Positions 5,398-5,468 of a stretch of 5,468 bases of DNA are shown in pieces. A program made the position numbers and the translations under genes. The stretch is from Phycisphaerae bacterium (lineage in GTDB: Bacteria > Planctomycetota > Phycisphaerae > JAAYCJ01): assembly GCA_012514125.1 (NCBI GenBank), contig JAAZAW010000255.1, positions 1-5,468 on the forward strand. The letters are read 5' to 3'. The notes under the pieces are model-generated. The model did no database searches. It was given only the letters and a program-made list of their open reading frames with translations, and was not told the origin of the DNA. The number at the start of each line of letters is the position of its first letter. Position 1 is the stretch's first letter.

Positions 5398-5468
5398 ATG
5401 AATTGTATGCGCGGGACCGCTTTTGCAAATAAGAGAAGCAGGGAAGGCAAAATCCATCTTCCAGAAAG

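Noticed and set aside
5411..5420. GCGG-GA-CCGC palindrome upstream of the sugar-operon promoter
   Set aside because: Four-base arms with a 2-nt centre are too short to claim as an operator without comparison to other genomes.

Overview
The window carries four complete genes, all on the minus strand, so transcription runs from high to low coordinates. In transcription order they are: a sugar-active protein of the DUF4380 / galactose-mutarotase-like type (5260-4355), a ribokinase (4352-3429), the transcription accessory protein Tex (3350-1056) and a SlyD-like FKBP peptidyl-prolyl isomerase (926-498). No tRNA, rRNA, CRISPR array, insertion sequence, transposase or phage gene is visible. The first ~500 bases hold no convincing gene but do contain an unusual cluster of heptanucleotide repeats.

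The organism is a bacterium with moderate G+C content and conventional purine-rich Shine-Dalgarno sequences 6-7 nt from each chosen start. Protein style and repeat-rich intergenic DNA (words such as GGGCTTT, AACTTCT and GTAGCCC) suggest an environmental member of the Planctomycetota / PVC group. That is an impression from memory, with low to moderate confidence. None of the four genes is diagnostic, as all belong to widespread families.

Region 5468-3429 is a two-gene sugar operon. A good sigma70-type promoter (TTGACA, 17 nt, TATTTT; 5397-5369) lies about 110 nt upstream of a GTG-started gene for a mutarotase-fold protein. Only 2 nt separate its stop codon from the ribokinase ATG, and the ribokinase ribosome binding site lies inside the end of the first gene, so translational coupling is likely. 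The inferred role is conversion or presentation of a sugar, possibly as a particular anomer, followed by ATP-dependent phosphorylation. No transporter, regulator or RbsD is in view.

Region 3428-927 holds tex, 78 nt downstream of the ribokinase. It may be read through from the sugar operon or started from a weak local promoter. The FKBP gene follows after a 129-nt gap with its own plausible promoter. Tex (RNA-binding, transcription-related) and the FKBP (folding helper) are housekeeping proteins with no evident link to the sugar genes.

Region 497-1 is intergenic. It has a possible hairpin terminator after the FKBP gene, then three different 7-bp repeat families and a ~61-bp tandem duplication, then AT-rich DNA with no recognisable gene. 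I found no convincing undescribed multi-gene system. The two things most worth a second look are the DUF4380-like/ribokinase pairing and the heptamer repeat cluster.
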